Shown here one piece after another: positions 6,222 through 12,594 of a DNA stretch of 12,594 bases (its first letter is position 1; the number at the start of each line of letters is the position of its first letter). Below the pieces are notes generated by a model, which was not told the DNA's origin, made no database searches, and worked only from the letters and a program-made list of their open reading frames with translations. The position numbers and the translations under genes were made by a program. The DNA is from Methanobacteriaceae archaeon. Lineage in GTDB: Archaea > Methanobacteriota > Methanobacteria > Methanobacteriales > Methanobacteriaceae. The stretch covers positions 1-12,594 of the forward strand of contig WOYJ01000118.1 of the NCBI GenBank assembly GCA_011620845.1, in the 5' to 3' direction.

Positions 6222-7352
6222 CTAATGGGAAATATCCTTAATTTTATCCATTATCTCCGTGGGCAGGTGCATTTCTCCACCGATTTTGGGTAAGAGTTCC
6301 ACATCTTTATCCCGGAGTATTCTTTGCACTTCGAAATATATCTGTCCAAGATTCATCTCAACCACGACCACCTTTTGAGCGTTAGCGACCGCTTCTTTAA
6401 CTAATTTTTCTGGAAATGGCCATACTATATCTAGTTTTATAAATCCGACCTTAATTCCCTGTTTTCTTGCATTTTTAACTGCAGTCAGTGCTGACCTTGC
6501 CGGGGCTCCATAGGACAGGACTATTATCTCGGCGTCTTCTGTGAAGTCCTTTTCAATTCTTGCTATCTCATCTGTATGTTTACGGATCTTATTGCAGAGC
6601 CTGGTTACCAGTTTAGAATGTGCTTCTGGGTTTGATGCGTCTGGATATCCCCTTTCATCATGGGTGAGTCCGGTTATGTGCATCTTGTACCCGTCACCAA
6701 AGGCAGGCATTGGTGAAGTTCCATCTTCTGGGGCTTTAAATGGTAAAAATGTTTCCGGGCCTTCCTCGGGCATCTGGCGGTAGATTATGTCCACTTCTTC
6801 AGGGATGGTGATTTTCTCCCGCATGTGCCCCACTATTTCATCGCTCATGACCATCACAGGGACTCTGTATTTTTCTGCCAGTTTGAAGGCTTCCACAGTA
6901 AAATCGAAGCACTCCTGGACAGATGATGGTGATAGGGCTATTATTTCATAGTCTCCGTGGGAACCCCATCTGGCCTGCATCATATCGCTCTGAGAGGCCA
7001 TGGTGGGCTGTCCAGTTGATGGTGAACCTCTCTGCATGTTCACGATGACCAGTGGCGTTTCGGTCATCACCGCGTATCCGATATGCTCCTGCATCAGGGA
7101 AAATCCCGGCCCGGAAGTGGCGGTCATTCCCTTTAGGCCTGTCCACACTGCTCCGATTACTGCTCCCAGCGCTGAGATTTCATCTTCCATCTGGATGAAT
7201 GATCCTCCCTTTTTAGGCAAAAAGAGGGCCATATCTTCTGCTATCTCGGTTGAGGGGGTTATGGGGTATCCTGCGAAGAACCGGCAGCCGGCTTCGATGG
7301 CTCCCCGGGCGCAGGCTTCGTTGCCCTGTATAAAAAATTGTTCACTCTTCAT
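6222..7352 (-). CDS. korA: 2-oxoglutarate:ferredoxin oxidoreductase alpha subunit
   Basis: Alpha subunit of KorABCD, carrying the pyrimidine-binding domain that completes the TPP site, and the domain II region. The 376-residue protein shows GYPITPSTEIAE (28-39), MEDEISALGAVIGA (55-68), TATSGPGFSLM (77-87) and NMQRGSPSTGQPT (105-117), all typical of this subunit. The C-terminal third has SYGAPARSAL and FIKLDIVWPFP of the transketolase C-terminal-like domain. ATGs occur at 7358 and 7352. I choose 7352 because the GGAGG nearest upstream then sits six bases away, while 7358 would be directly against it. The gene overlaps the end of korD by 11 bases, and its Shine-Dalgarno site lies within korD codons, indicating translational coupling. 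Confidence 0.95.
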   Translation of the reverse strand: MKSEQFFIQGNEACARGAIEAGCRFFAGYPITPSTEIAEDMALFLPKKGGSFIQMEDEISALGAVIGAVWTGLKGMTATSGPGFSLMQEHIGYAVMTETPLVIVNMQRGSPSTGQPTMASQSDMMQARWGSHGDYEIIALSPSSVQECFDFTVEAFKLAEKYRVPVMVMSDEIVGHMREKITIPEEVDIIYRQMPEEGPETFLPFKAPEDGTSPMPAFGDGYKMHITGLTHDERGYPDASNPEAHSKLVTRLCNKIRKHTDEIARIEKDFTEDAEIIVLSYGAPARSALTAVKNARKQGIKVGFIKLDIVWPFPEKLVKEAVANAQKVVVVEMNLGQIYFEVQRILRDKDVELLPKIGGEMHLPTEIMDKIKDISH

Positions 7353-7554
7353 CCTCATCCTCCTCCACTTTTATGGCCTGATCTGGGCACATTAAGGCAC
7401 ATAACCCACATTTTTTGCATTTTTCCTCGTCCACCGGGGCTGGAACATGGATTCCCTTCTTGTCCAGTTTCTTCGATTCTTTATACACCTTTTGGGGACA
7501 GAATTCTGTGCACAGGTTACATCCCTTACATAAGTTTTCATTAACGGTTATCAT
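7342..7554 (-). CDS. korD: 2-oxoglutarate:ferredoxin oxidoreductase delta subunit (2x[4Fe-4S] ferredoxin)
   Basis: Small ferredoxin-like delta subunit that passes electrons between soluble ferredoxin and the TPP centre of KorAB. The 70-residue protein has two CxxCxxCxxxCP motifs: Cys9, 12, 15, 19 and Cys46, 49, 52, 56, enough for two [4Fe-4S] clusters. It ends in a strongly acidic tail (EEDEDEE), whose purine-rich codons also form the korA Shine-Dalgarno region. The ATG at 7554 gives the compact family length. The frame can be extended to a TTG at 7593, but that adds 13 residues unlike the family and lacks a ribosome site. Upstream of the ATG is only a modest AAGGG. It is the first gene of the operon, and the order korD-A-B-C-sucC is the one I know from Methanothermobacter. 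Confidence 0.92.
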   Translation of the reverse strand: MITVNENLCKGCNLCTEFCPQKVYKESKKLDKKGIHVPAPVDEEKCKKCGLCALMCPDQAIKVEEDEDEE

Positions 7555-7608
7555 CTTAGTTACCCTTATGATGTTGTATTTACAATAATTCAATATTAGT
7601 TGTTCATG

Positions 7609-7615
7609 TTTTATA
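7609..7615 (-). promoter_or_regulatory. korD: Predicted TATA box of the kor operon
   Basis: Minus-strand TATAAAA lies about 55 bases before the korD ATG. A start near 7585 would leave a leader of about 30 bases. It is almost back to back with the predicted promoter of the plus-strand gene at 7682. Confidence 0.4.
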
Positions 7616-7620
7616 GTCTA

Positions 7621-7629
7621 ATAATAAAA
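7621..7629 (+). promoter_or_regulatory. Predicted TATA box of the AhpD-like gene
   Basis: ATAATAAAA at this position predicts a start near 7650 and a leader of about 30 bases containing GGGAG (7668-7672). A second AT-rich candidate at about 7652-7662 is too close to the start codon for a normal leader, though leaderless-like use cannot be excluded. Confidence 0.3.
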
Positions 7630-7681
7630 AATGTATTGCTTTTTTTGTTGGACATAATAATACAATTGGGAGAAATTTAAG

Positions 7682-8056
7682 ATGAATACGGACGAACAAA
7701 ATGAAAATATTGATGTAGATGTCATATTAGATGGTATTAAGAGTTATTTTGGTTTTGTACCCAAGATCTTTCAGGTATTATCCAAGAATCCAGCCGCGCT
7801 GAAGGCATATTATATTAAATTAGAAGTTTTAATGACCGATGAATCCTTGCCGCCTTTAACTAAAGAATTCGTATCCATAGGAGCTGCCTCGGCATTGGGT
7901 GCGGACCATTGTTTATTAACACATCTTAAAGTGGCTAAGGAGCTCGGAGCCACCAACGATCAACTGCATTTGGCTATATTGTTAGGTTCTGTCATTGCAG
8001 AAACTGCTGCTCTGGCGAAATCCTTAAGGGTTTTTGAAGAATTTGAAAAATTATAA
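7682..8056 (+). CDS. Carboxymuconolactone decarboxylase family (AhpD-like) protein
   Basis: Small all-helical protein of the CMD/AhpD family. In the redox branch these use a CxxC...H site as thiol-disulfide reductase or peroxidase partner. The 124 residues fit a single domain. A family-like N-terminal segment FGFVPKIFQVLSKNPAALKAYY (a few residues around 23-44) is followed by the active-site helix with Glu62 and the motif GADHCLLTHLKVAKELG (73-89). Cys77 and His81 match the second Cys and the His, but the first Cys position (Ala74) is not a cysteine, so the canonical CxxC redox pair is absent. GGGAG nine bases before the ATG supports the start. It is 107 bases upstream of rubrerythrin on the same strand, suggesting a stress-related role, though decarboxylase activity is unlikely from context. 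Exact function is unknown. Confidence 0.85.
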   Translation: MNTDEQNENIDVDVILDGIKSYFGFVPKIFQVLSKNPAALKAYYIKLEVLMTDESLPPLTKEFVSIGAASALGADHCLLTHLKVAKELGATNDQLHLAILLGSVIAETAALAKSLRVFEEFEKL

Positions 8057-8113
8057 TACCTCTAAGATGTTGATTAATTTTGATGGTAAATTTAATAATG
8101 TTTTTAGACCAAA

Positions 8114-8120
8114 TGTATAT
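8114..8120 (+). promoter_or_regulatory. Possible TATA box of the rubrerythrin gene
   Basis: TGTATAT lies about 45 bases before the ATG and predicts a start near 8142, just before the strong Shine-Dalgarno site GGGAGG (8148-8153). The element is weak, and the gene could also be read through from the preceding one. Confidence 0.3.
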
Positions 8121-8163
8121 TCACCATTTTAGTTTGCTTATTATTTTGGGAGGATAAAAAAAA

Positions 8164-8655
8164 ATGAGTACGTTGAATAATTTAAGGGAAGCATTTGCCG
8201 GTGAATCACAAGCTAACAGGAAATACCTGGCCTTCGCGAAGAAAGCGGATGAAGAGGGTTTTCACCAGGTTGCGAGGTTGTTCCGTGCTGCAGCTGCCGC
8301 GGAAACTGTGCACGCCCACAACCACCTCACGGTGATGAATGGTATAGGAAGTACTGAGGAAAACCTCAAAGAAGCAATAAACGGCGAGACTGAAGAATTT
8401 ACCACGATGTACCCAAGTTTCATTGAAGAAGCAAAAGAAGCTGGTGAGGAAGCAGCCACCTGGACCTTTGATGTGGCCAACAAGGTGGAAGAAATCCACG
8501 CTAACCTATACATAAAGGCTCTAGAGACTCTGGGAGAAAACGTAGAGACCAGCTACTACGTATGTAATTTCTGTGGAAACACTGTGGAAAAGGAAGCCCC
8601 AGATATTTGCCCGGTTTGTGGAGCTCCTAAGAAGGAATTTGTACTGATTGACTGA
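8164..8655 (+). CDS. rbr: Rubrerythrin
   Basis: Cytosolic non-haem di-iron peroxidase that reduces hydrogen peroxide to water in anaerobes, taking electrons through its own rubredoxin centre. The 163 residues contain the four-helix ferritin-like domain with ligands Glu14, Glu47 and His50 (ETVH), the Glu75/Glu78 pair (GETEEF), and Glu109 and His112 (EEIH). The C-terminal rubredoxin-like domain has CNFC (Cys134, Cys137) and CPVC (Cys149, Cys152) for one Fe(SCys)4 site. All expected ligands are present, so it should be active. The ATG follows GGGAGGAT with an A-rich spacer of ten bases. It lies downstream of the AhpD-like gene and is followed by a T8 terminator. Length is slightly below that of Desulfovibrio rubrerythrin, as usual for archaeal copies. 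Confidence 0.96.
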   Translation: MSTLNNLREAFAGESQANRKYLAFAKKADEEGFHQVARLFRAAAAAETVHAHNHLTVMNGIGSTEENLKEAINGETEEFTTMYPSFIEEAKEAGEEAATWTFDVANKVEEIHANLYIKALETLGENVETSYYVCNFCGNTVEKEAPDICPVCGAPKKEFVLID

Positions 8656-8670
8656 TATTCCTTCAAAAAT

Positions 8671-8680
8671 TCTTTTTTTT
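8671..8680 (+). terminator. Oligo-T terminator of the rubrerythrin gene
   Basis: A TC followed by T8 (8673-8680) begins 16 bases after the rubrerythrin stop. The run also contains part of the stop codon of the broken minus-strand gene, so the two genes end tail to tail. Confidence 0.45.
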
Positions 8681-9057
8681 ATTCCTGTGATATCTCCATG
8701 TGGTTTAATAAAGAAGACATTATATCAATGAGTATGGCGATTACATACAGATGATACTCTTTTGGTTGATTTTCAGTCATCTGTTCAATTTCTTTTCCCA
8801 TCAAGCGATATATTCTTACAGCTTCTTTAAGTCTTGAACCAGCTTTTCCTTTTTCCAATTCCCCCGGCTTGAAATCTATCTCATCAATTCCGCTTTCTAA
8901 TACATCTGCTCCTCTCTATATTTCTTTTCCAAGAGATTTGGGATCGCCTATTTCCAGGGTTTCAGGATTCAGAAAGACCTAAAAAACCTCCCGGACTTTC
9001 ACCCATATCTTCTCTATAATTGGAAAACAATTTTTCGATTTTGGGGTTAGTAGTCAT
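8679..9057 (-). pseudogene. Broken small gene of unknown function (frameshift and in-frame amber)
   Basis: Read on the minus strand from the ATG at 9057, the frame gives MTTNPKIEKLFSNYREDMG and continues to SPGGFL, then stops at a TGA. A change of one base near the T6 run at 8979-8990 restores a frame that starts VFLNPETLEIGDPKSLGKEI. It meets TAG at 8916-8918 and then runs 78 codons to TAA at 8679-8681. The last part (for example LKEAVRIYRLMGKEIEQM and YVIAILIDIMSSLLNHM) looks like a real helical protein. The restored product would have about 125 residues with no signal peptide. I do not recognise the family. No good Shine-Dalgarno site precedes the ATG. I translated this by hand; two lesions argue for a decayed gene rather than one sequencing error. 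Pyrrolysine at the TAG is unlikely, since Methanobacteriales are not known to use it. Confidence 0.65.
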
Positions 9058-9146
9058 GTATAATTATTTGTTTAAAAAAGTAGATAATTTAATGGAAAAT
9101 AAAAATTAATGGGAAATAAAATAAAAAAAAATAAATTAAGTTTTTT

Positions 9147-9165
9147 AAAAAAAGAAGTTTCCTTC
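9147..9165 (-). terminator. Tetraloop hairpin and T7 terminator of the DUF5518-type gene
   Basis: On the minus strand GAAG-GAAA-CTTC forms a 4-bp stem closed by a GNRA-type loop, starting within the stop codon of the gene at 9164, and is followed at once by T7. The layout resembles an intrinsic terminator in miniature. The broken gene further downstream is probably outside this transcript. Confidence 0.5.
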
Positions 9166-9526
9166 AGTCGCTACCACTGATCAATCCACCAATGGCTCCG
9201 CCGATACCCATAGAAATTATGTTGACAATTAATGCGGCTATAACTAAAGTTATCCCGGTTACCAGGCCAGCTGCTAATCCTGCCAGACCACCGAAGATCG
9301 TTCCGCCTATAACAAATAGTATTGCTAAAACTATAGCTCCGAAAGCCCCGGCTACAGTGGCGTTCCACAGGCCGCCCAGGATACCTTCATGCACCCAAAG
9401 TCCTACTATTAATCCGGCTATGAAAAGTCCTAAATTCGCACCACCCCATAGGTCGGACATTGCAAATAAGTTTGCAAGTATTATTCCTAAAATAAAACCA
9501 ACAATCACTGGTCCCCATTTTACCAT
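9164..9526 (-). CDS. Small four-helix membrane protein, DUF5518-like
   Basis: Integral membrane protein of unknown function. Its 120 residues are mostly Gly, Ala, Ile, Leu and Val, with likely membrane segments at about 6-22, 31-45, 56-75 and 78-104. It ends with a glycine-rich tail (GIGGAIGGLISGSD, 107-120). I place it with DUF5518, a family common in Methanobacteriales, from the N-terminal pattern VKWGPVIVGFILGIILA and the size. The many small-xxx-small spacings (GGLAGLAAG) suggest tight helix packing. The ATG has GGAGGG four to five bases upstream. It appears monocistronic, with its own promoter and terminator. No catalytic residues are apparent. Confidence 0.8.
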   Translation of the reverse strand: MVKWGPVIVGFILGIILANLFAMSDLWGGANLGLFIAGLIVGLWVHEGILGGLWNATVAGAFGAIVLAILFVIGGTIFGGLAGLAAGLVTGITLVIAALIVNIISMGIGGAIGGLISGSD

Positions 9527-9558
9527 TCGATCCCTCCATTAAATATCTTTTTTATATC

Positions 9559-9568
9559 TATTTATATA
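9559..9568 (-). promoter_or_regulatory. Predicted TATA box of the DUF5518-type gene
   Basis: Minus-strand TATATAAATA is the strongest TATA match in this gap. A start about 25 bases downstream would fall near 9537, giving a very short leader that begins around the GGAGGG ribosome site. Confidence 0.45.
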
Positions 9569-9624
9569 GGCAACCTGTTAATAAAATTAGCTTTTTCAAG
9601 CCAATTCATTATATTAGACTTTAA

Positions 9625-9647
9625 ATAAAGAAAAAGAAAATAAAAAA
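9625..9647 (-). terminator. T-rich terminator region of the large surface-protein gene
   Basis: On the minus strand, T6 followed by interrupted T-runs begins about 12 bases after the stop codon. No clear hairpin is visible; oligo-T termination is usual in archaea. Confidence 0.35.
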
Positions 9648-9658
9648 GGTTAAATGAG

Positions 9659-12442
9659 TTATTTAGTCATAGCCACATAATTTGGAAGTCTCTTATTAGA
9701 TACAAAGTAGTTTACTATTTTGGTGTACATATAAACCATGTATTTGAACTGCATTTTCCCTAAATTAGTTGACACGTAGTTAGGGACGCGTCCATTGGTG
9801 TTGATGTATTTCTGAATGCTCTTAGCATAGGAAATGTAGCTTGTTTTCTGTATATTTCCATTCTTTATGGTTCCTGATGGACTGGGGGCTGAATTAACGG
9901 TTTTTGGTGTTATTGGGTTTAAATTATTTGTATTCATATTAATCGTGACTGTTACCAGCAGATATAGTAGTTGAGCCATGGTGTAAGTTTTACCGTTGAT
10001 TTCGACATTGGATGGCAATTTTTTAGAATGGGTTTCATAGTATTTTCTCACAGAAGCCGCTGCAGAATTTAACTGGGCTATAGTTATCGTGTTTTTGGGT
10101 AGATTAATGGTATAAGTCTGTTTGTAACTAGGACTCCAGTTTCCATCTGGATCCACAGCTATAAACCTCAAGACAGTGGTGGAACCTATCTGAATCGGAT
10201 TTTTATAGGTCTTACGAGTTCCGCTGGTTTTAGGATCACTGCCATCGGTGGTATAATACGTGGTCGCCGTACTATCCGGGTCTTTGGTAGTTAGAGTCAC
10301 AGTCTTAACAGTGGTATAAGTACCGCCCACTGGATTAACAGTTACAGTTGGTGGTTTGTTTATCACGTACTTTTGGCTGTAGTTAAGACTCCATACACCA
10401 TCAGATCCTTTTCCACTATATCTAAGAAGAGTATCTGCTGTTATGATGATCGGACCGGTATATTTGATTCCTGCAGAAGTTTGGGGATCCTGACCGTTTA
10501 TAGTGTAATAAATATCACCTAAACCATTAATCATTGATAGCCTTACAGTTAATGGGCCTTTGTAACTTCCAGCTTTTTTATCAACAGTCACCTGTAATCC
10601 ACTATCCTCCAGAAATATATCCCTGTAAACACCAGAACCGCCGGGTCCTAAATTATTGGCAGATGAACTGTATGCTAACACCTTTCCATCATAATTTAAT
10701 GAAGGGGTGTAACTATTACCATTTGCAGGGCCGTAGTTCGGGTTTTTAGTGACCCATTTCATGTTTGCGTTGTTTACACCATGGTCAAAGACATCCAATA
10801 CTCCAGTATAGGTGAAGATGTCTCTTCTAAAGTTATCATCATAAAAAACAACTCCTGGTAAATTGCTACCATATGGTTGGGTGGGGTCAACTCCCAAATT
10901 TTTTGCAGTTGTTTCAAATGTTAAAGTGTTTCCATCTCCACTAAGTGAGGGTTCGTTACTTTTTCCGTTTGCTGATCCTCCTGATTTTGTTTGAGTAATA
11001 AGAACACGTGTTAATGTATTCAAATCAAATACATAGATATTATTTCCTCTTTCGTAAGCTATTATACTTCCATCCCCACTAATTGAAGGATTTATTGCAT
11101 TGACAGGCGGGATTATGGTATAAGATTCAGATGCTCCATCTGAATACAAATAAGTGTTACTTAATCCCACAAATCTAAGAGTTGTTGTACCGCTAATATG
11201 AATTGATTCCCCATTACTAACAAATTTATTACTCAAAAGTGGATCAGTTCCATCTGTGGTATAATAAATAATCCCATTTTCGGTCATATGTAAAGTTACA
11301 TCTACATAATTTTGATAAGCACCGGTAGCTGGTGTAGCCCATACGATGGGAACATTGTTATCAAAAATATATGGCTCATAATAAGTATATGATTTTAATC
11401 CACCACTAAATCCATAGAAATATAAATTAGTTGTATCACTGATGGTAAATGGACCAGTATATGGTTGATAATTACCATCTCCTAATTTATAATTTATTAC
11501 ACCAGGTCCTCCACTTTCAAAATAAAGAGACACCGTGACAGAACCACTGTATATACCGCCTGATGGAGTGGCTTTTACTACTGGCAAATCAGGATTCTTA
11601 TTTATCCAAGAAATCAAACCAGTAACTTTATCGTATCTAAATATATCTCTCACTCCATTACCGGTACCAAATTTTATATAAGGATTAATTCCTAAATTAG
11701 TAGCAGTAGTCTCAAAAGCAATATATCGTCCATTTTCACTTATAGATGGATTCATACTAGCACCGTTAGCTGTTTTTCCATCAACGGTGTGTGTTATCCA
11801 TACCGGATAGTTGTTTGAGGCATTGGAAGTAAGATCATAAATATAGATATCTTCAACGTAATACTCACTTCCCCCTGTACCTAAGTTTTTGGATGTAGAT
11901 TGGAAAGCTAACGTGGTCCCATCTGCACTGATGACTGGGAAGTAGCTGTGGTTACTGGCTGGTTTTCCGTTTGCATCATGGGTGATCCATCTCATGACCT
12001 TGGCGGTGCGGTCGTATACATAAATATCTTTGATCCCGTTGCCACTTCCACCAGGCCCTAAATTGGTGGCCTGTGAAGCGAATGCAACGTAACGGCCATT
12101 GCCACTTATCGATGGGGAATAACTATTTCCATTGGCAGCCTTTCCACTTGGAGTGTGGGTAATCCACTCAGTTACATTGGTTTGACGGTCATACACGTAG
12201 ATATCCTGTATTCCTCTTCCACTACTACCGGTGCCTATATTCGATGCATATGATTCAAATGCAACGTAACGGCCATCAGCACTGGTAGACGGGTTGGTAC
12301 TTTGTGAATCTTCCGCTCCACCAGTTGTAGTTTTGGTAACGAGCACTTTAGTTGGTTCAACTGCAAAAACAGAGTTAGAGAATATAAAAACAAAGGTAAA
12401 TAATATTGTAGCGATCAAAATTGATTTTTTTATTTTATTCAT
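9659..12442 (-). CDS. Secreted pseudomurein-binding protein with seven propeller-blade repeats and four chitobiase-like domains
   Basis: Large cell-wall-attached protein of 927 residues, function unknown, probably structural, adhesive or ligand-binding. The signal peptide spans 1-27 (MNKIKK, hydrophobic core, cleavage near VFA-VEP). PD40/TolB-like blades with the pattern PSIS-x-GRYVAF ... DIYVYD ... WITH occur at about 48-104, 105-162, 163-226 and 227-283. Two chitobiase C-terminal-like domains (YYTTDGTDP type) follow at 286-360 and 364-444. Three more blades are at about 448-493, 494-575 and 576-613, then two more chitobiase-like domains at 615-695 and 697-780. The C-terminus (782-927) holds about three pseudomurein-binding repeats, including NTNGRVPNYV and SNKRLPNYV. 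There is no peptidase domain. The ATG has GGGGTGA four to five bases upstream. The binding module resembles that of the peptidase at 73-933. Blade counts are by eye. Confidence 0.87.
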   Translation of the reverse strand: MNKIKKSILIATILFTFVFIFSNSVFAVEPTKVLVTKTTTGGAEDSQSTNPSTSADGRYVAFESYASNIGTGSSGRGIQDIYVYDRQTNVTEWITHTPSGKAANGNSYSPSISGNGRYVAFASQATNLGPGGSGNGIKDIYVYDRTAKVMRWITHDANGKPASNHSYFPVISADGTTLAFQSTSKNLGTGGSEYYVEDIYIYDLTSNASNNYPVWITHTVDGKTANGASMNPSISENGRYIAFETTATNLGINPYIKFGTGNGVRDIFRYDKVTGLISWINKNPDLPVVKATPSGGIYSGSVTVSLYFESGGPGVINYKLGDGNYQPYTGPFTISDTTNLYFYGFSGGLKSYTYYEPYIFDNNVPIVWATPATGAYQNYVDVTLHMTENGIIYYTTDGTDPLLSNKFVSNGESIHISGTTTLRFVGLSNTYLYSDGASESYTIIPPVNAINPSISGDGSIIAYERGNNIYVFDLNTLTRVLITQTKSGGSANGKSNEPSLSGDGNTLTFETTAKNLGVDPTQPYGSNLPGVVFYDDNFRRDIFTYTGVLDVFDHGVNNANMKWVTKNPNYGPANGNSYTPSLNYDGKVLAYSSSANNLGPGGSGVYRDIFLEDSGLQVTVDKKAGSYKGPLTVRLSMINGLGDIYYTINGQDPQTSAGIKYTGPIIITADTLLRYSGKGSDGVWSLNYSQKYVINKPPTVTVNPVGGTYTTVKTVTLTTKDPDSTATTYYTTDGSDPKTSGTRKTYKNPIQIGSTTVLRFIAVDPDGNWSPSYKQTYTINLPKNTITIAQLNSAAASVRKYYETHSKKLPSNVEINGKTYTMAQLLYLLVTVTINMNTNNLNPITPKTVNSAPSPSGTIKNGNIQKTSYISYAKSIQKYINTNGRVPNYVSTNLGKMQFKYMVYMYTKIVNYFVSNKRLPNYVAMTK
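12081..12276. repeat. Near-identical DNA in adjacent blade repeats (19-bp repeat)
   Basis: AATGCAACGTAACGGCCAT occurs at 12081-12099 and again at 12258-12276, exactly 177 bases (59 codons) apart. It encodes the DGRYVAF-type core of blades 1 and 2. Identity at the DNA level suggests recent duplication or gene conversion between these blades. Confidence 0.7.
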
Positions 12443-12594
12443 AAATTCACCCCATATCCATTAGCATAATTTCATAATAACTTTATTATTATTAAATTTT
12501 GTTATTAATAGCTCAAAATTTTTAGGGTCTTAGATTTTCATGTTTCTGAGAGTTTTTGTAGGGCTGTTTTTGAGTTGTAGCCTTGTGTTACTAT
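12443..12594. other. Upstream region of the large surface-protein gene
   Basis: It contains the GGGGTGA ribosome site (about 12446-12452) and an AT-rich stretch at about 12470-12500 that could hold the promoter (minus-strand TAATAATAATAAAG). The last 70 bases are T/G-rich on the plus strand. I recognise nothing there, and a gene could begin beyond the window. Confidence 0.35.

Noticed and set aside
8206..8513. Minus-strand frames opposite rubrerythrin
   Set aside because: Rubrerythrin has every metal ligand and a strong ribosome site; the antisense frames resemble nothing known.
8916..8918. Amber codon as pyrrolysine
   Set aside because: Methanobacteriales are not known to carry the pyrrolysine system, and a separate frameshift in the same gene favours decay.
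9192..9542. Plus-strand frame of 116 codons opposite the DUF5518-type gene
   Set aside because: Pro/Ala/Ile-rich shadow of a Gly/Ala-rich membrane protein; the minus-strand gene has the ribosome site and membrane pattern.

Overview
The window reads as chromosomal DNA from a pseudomurein-walled methanogenic archaeon of the order Methanobacteriales, most likely a Methanobacterium. The grounds are: pseudomurein-binding repeats in two surface proteins, a peptidase of the PeiW/PeiP type, a wyosine-synthesis enzyme (Taw1), a four-subunit archaeal 2-oxoglutarate:ferredoxin oxidoreductase followed by sucC, archaeal TATA-type promoters, AT-rich gaps, and strong GGAGG Shine-Dalgarno sites. The species call is inference from gene content.

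Layout from left to right: (1) 73-933, minus: a secreted pseudomurein-binding protein with a transglutaminase-like cysteine peptidase domain, probably a cell-wall endoisopeptidase. (2) About 500 bases of AT-rich non-coding DNA. (3) 1428-2342, plus: tRNA 4-demethylwyosine synthase. (4) 2622-3485, plus: a secreted DUF1002 protein behind a long A-rich leader. (5) 3577-7554, minus: the operon korD-korA-korB-korC-sucC, transcribed right to left. (6) 7682-8056 and 8164-8655, plus: a carboxymuconolactone decarboxylase-like protein and a rubrerythrin. (7) 8679-9057, minus: the remains of a small gene broken by a frameshift and an amber codon. (8) 9164-9526, minus: a small DUF5518-type membrane protein. 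(9) 9659-12442, minus: a 927-residue secreted protein with seven propeller-blade repeats, four chitobiase-like domains and the same pseudomurein-binding module as gene 1.

The kor-sucC operon is the end of the incomplete reductive TCA branch of hydrogenotrophic methanogens: succinyl-CoA formation, then reductive carboxylation to 2-oxoglutarate for glutamate synthesis. Its genes are closely packed, with Shine-Dalgarno sites placed inside upstream coding sequence. The rubrerythrin and the AhpD-like protein suit oxidative-stress defence in a strict anaerobe. The two pseudomurein-binding proteins, the DUF1002 protein and the small membrane protein form an envelope set.

I see no CRISPR array, insertion sequence, tRNA or rRNA, and no convincing new multi-gene system. 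The most unusual points are a probable ATT start on the peptidase gene, an Asn where its catalytic Asp is expected, a propeller split by inserted domains, and the broken small gene.
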